Positions 62,066 through 64,000 of a stretch of DNA of 64,000 nt are shown here, one piece after another. The stretch is taken from the NCBI GenBank assembly GCA_002989075.1, contig PSQN01000014.1:744001-808000 (forward strand). Reading direction: 5' to 3'. This DNA is from Arthonia radiata (lineage: Eukaryota; Ascomycota; Arthoniomycetes; Arthoniales; Arthoniaceae). The position numbers and the translations under genes are program-made. The first letter of the stretch is position 1. Every line of letters starts with the position of its first letter. Below the pieces are notes generated by a model that was given only the letters and a program-made list of their open reading frames with translations, ran no database searches and had not been told where the DNA came from.

Positions 62066-64000
62066 TGATAAGATGTATGTGCGTCCAAATAACAGCTCGA
62101 AATGCTTTGTCGTGGGGGTCGAGCATCGAACGTGCTTCTTTGTCCGACTATATCACAACGCACAACCCCAGAACAAGGACCTCGCGAGAGCAAGGGTCGC
62201 AAATGAGAAGAAGAGTAGAGCGCAAAGAGCCGAGAGGAAGAGTTGGACGTTTGCTGCGTCTGCATGCCTACACAATGCTGCCGAAGCTCTAGCGAGTTAC
62301 GGATTGCGTTCCGAGGCCGCCGGCGCTGACGGAGCCCATGTCTGGGGAAGTGGGCTAAGCAATGCCGTCGGCACACATCGAGTCAAATCAACGAAAATGA
62401 CTTGAAGCGACAGGAGGTGATGAGAATCGCACGCAATGGATCCCAGGCGGGATGTCGGCAGTTTCTAGCGTCGGAACTTGACCTGGTCCCCGCTCGTGGA
62501 CCAATCACCAATGCAGGCCTTCCTCAACTACCGAACCGGTGGAGCGATCCTGCACATCTCGTCGAACAACCTTTATTTGTCCTGCACGAACGACTGGCTA
62601 TTGTGCGGCCTCGAGGAGCTGTTTTGAGACATGCATGAACACGCACGCACTCGCGAAAGTGCCGGTACTAGTACGAGCAAAAGGCTAGAGCCCCTGCATA
62701 TCAGCATAAGATCAGCGTCAACTTCCTCGGAGGTGGACCACGAGTCCCATCTGCATTATTGAACACTGATGACAAGCGGGTGTCGGAATGCACGTTCCCA
62801 TCCGCAAGCTGATTGGGAGCAGGGCATGACGTAGGAAATTGGTGAAATCTGACCCATGCAGTGCAAAGGTCTAGAACGTTCAGGTGCCGTGAAACAATGA
62901 CAGCACACACGAACTGGGGCTGCATGATGGTCGCTAAGTTACACAAGATGACGCCGGCGGCGCATCATGAGAATCAGCCTCAAGATCCCAGCGGTATTTG
63001 CAGAAACGTATCGCAAAGATGATACATTGCCAGCCGCACACCTCTCTCTAGCCATTCTGTGCATACTAGAATTAACCGCAAGCCTGCTGAAGCTATACGC
63101 CTTCGTTTATGGGCCAGCAGCATGTTGTAAATGTTCTTCCAACATCAGCAGCGTGCATCTTGAAGCATGATATGGAACGACCATGAATACATCACACGTC
63201 ATGTCTGTATTAGCCACACACGTGGTGTACGTACAGCGGGCTCCTTCTCATATGTCGATGTTGCGATCGCAACGGTCAGTCCTTATCGGTATCAGACTGC
63301 GAATCTCCTGTGAGAGTATGGATAGCGTTGCCTACCCGCAAGATCTTCGCATGAGCTCAGAGCTGTTGAAGACATAGTGAAGAAGTTGGCCGACGACTCA
63401 CATGTCATACGTCCACCAGAAAACAATTTCCCCCGAGAATGAGCTCGTTTCTGTTGGCAGGCGCCGCAGACGATAGTATGAAAGACAATCGACGTCAGTC
63501 ACTTGAAGATCAAGGCAGCTCATAAGTCCAAGCGGCATCTATTCCTCAGCGCAAAGCTTCTGATCTAGCTTAATTGATGGCTAATGTGCATACCTGTGGT
63601 TAACGGACTGCAATACAGCTCTACCAGCACGGACGGGCAGCGTGTGAGAGAGAAAGGAGTACTCGAGGAGAAAGAAAGGGAGTGTCGAGCTGTGGAACGC
63701 TAGTCTTATGGATCGCAATAGACGCCTCATCATCATACTCAAGTAAACCTTCCAGTTGCGTATAAGTAGTATGCAGATAATAATTAATAGCCATCGCAAT
63801 ATCAGTAGACGTTGAGCTACATGGTGCGTCTGCTTTAGTGGAAATTACCTTCGTGGAACACCGTACGTGCTGGAGTAGGACTTCTTATTTTGAGCAGAGG
63901 GAGAAGTGCGTTCGACATGTGTAAGGTAGCTTGTTAAGTGCGTGTGGAGTCAAGTGTGAGAAGAGGCAGTGGAGGCTTTGATGGGATGATTGTGAAACAG
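62066..64000. other. Right-end region without a recognised gene
   Basis: About 1.9 kb upstream of the nucleosidase gene. All frames are under 145 codons, with no domain or convincing splice pattern. The final ~150 bp is purine-rich on the + strand. It may belong to the control region of a gene beyond the edge. Confidence 0.45.

Overview
The window is nuclear DNA of a filamentous ascomycete (Pezizomycotina). The evidence is short GT-AG introns (mostly 42-150 bp) with CTGAC/CTAAC-type branch points, plus orthologues of sconB/met30, atg17, vam7, dbp8, dynactin p62, ARPC5 and a FIT/Scs3 protein. The gene mix and the F-box-like paralogues suggest Dothideomycetes (Capnodiales/Mycosphaerellales); this is inference. 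I recognise no tRNA, rRNA, CRISPR, viral element or autonomous transposon. Many genes have introns. I assigned splice sites by hand from donor/branch/acceptor sequence, frame and family alignment, and every spliced model quoted keeps a continuous frame unless the entry says otherwise.

Layout. 1-3.3 kb: an F-box-like gene (copy A) whose single intron carries a repeated module and an inverted repeat. 3.3-9.4 kb: annexin with a YPP-rich N-terminus, a CorA-like Mg transporter, and a proline-rich disordered protein. 10-15.7 kb: sconB (sulfur-regulatory F-box/WD40) divergent from atg17, then a secreted CE16/GDSL esterase. 16.5-22.2 kb: a restless island. It holds a small membrane-protein gene with an in-frame TAG, three tandem AIG2/GGCT-like genes (the third frameshifted by a 5-bp tandem duplication), and F-box-like copy B framed by two direct copies of the same 127-bp module found in copy A's intron. 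23.2-26 kb: FIT/Scs3 and ARPC5. 26-31.2 kb: about 5 kb without a recognisable gene, partly purine-rich on the + strand. 31.2-34.2 kb: dynactin p62 and NDUFAF5-like methyltransferase. 34.6-37.9 kb: a P450 and a glutathione S-transferase sharing a divergent promoter. 38.3-47.7 kb: a small membrane protein, a second F-box/WD40 protein, a DapA-family aldolase, a membrane-anchored coiled-coil protein, Vam7 and Dbp8. 48.5-57.5 kb: a more accessory stretch with a small basic protein, a divergent SRPK-like kinase, an amidoligase-like protein and a MYND-finger gene with a damaged splice site. 58.4-62.1 kb: an F-box/LRR protein and a uridine/inosine nucleosidase, tail to tail.

How the genes fit together. 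Most are housekeeping genes with no common pathway. Themes are ubiquitin-ligase substrate receptors (five F-box or F-box-like genes), vacuole/autophagy (Atg17, Vam7), cytoskeleton (ARPC5, dynactin p62, possibly annexin) and probable detoxification (P450 plus GST). The most unusual content is the 127-bp module. It occurs three times without a single gap, always in or beside the F-box-like paralogues, with a fourth partial inverted copy that forms a 54-bp inverted repeat inside an intron.
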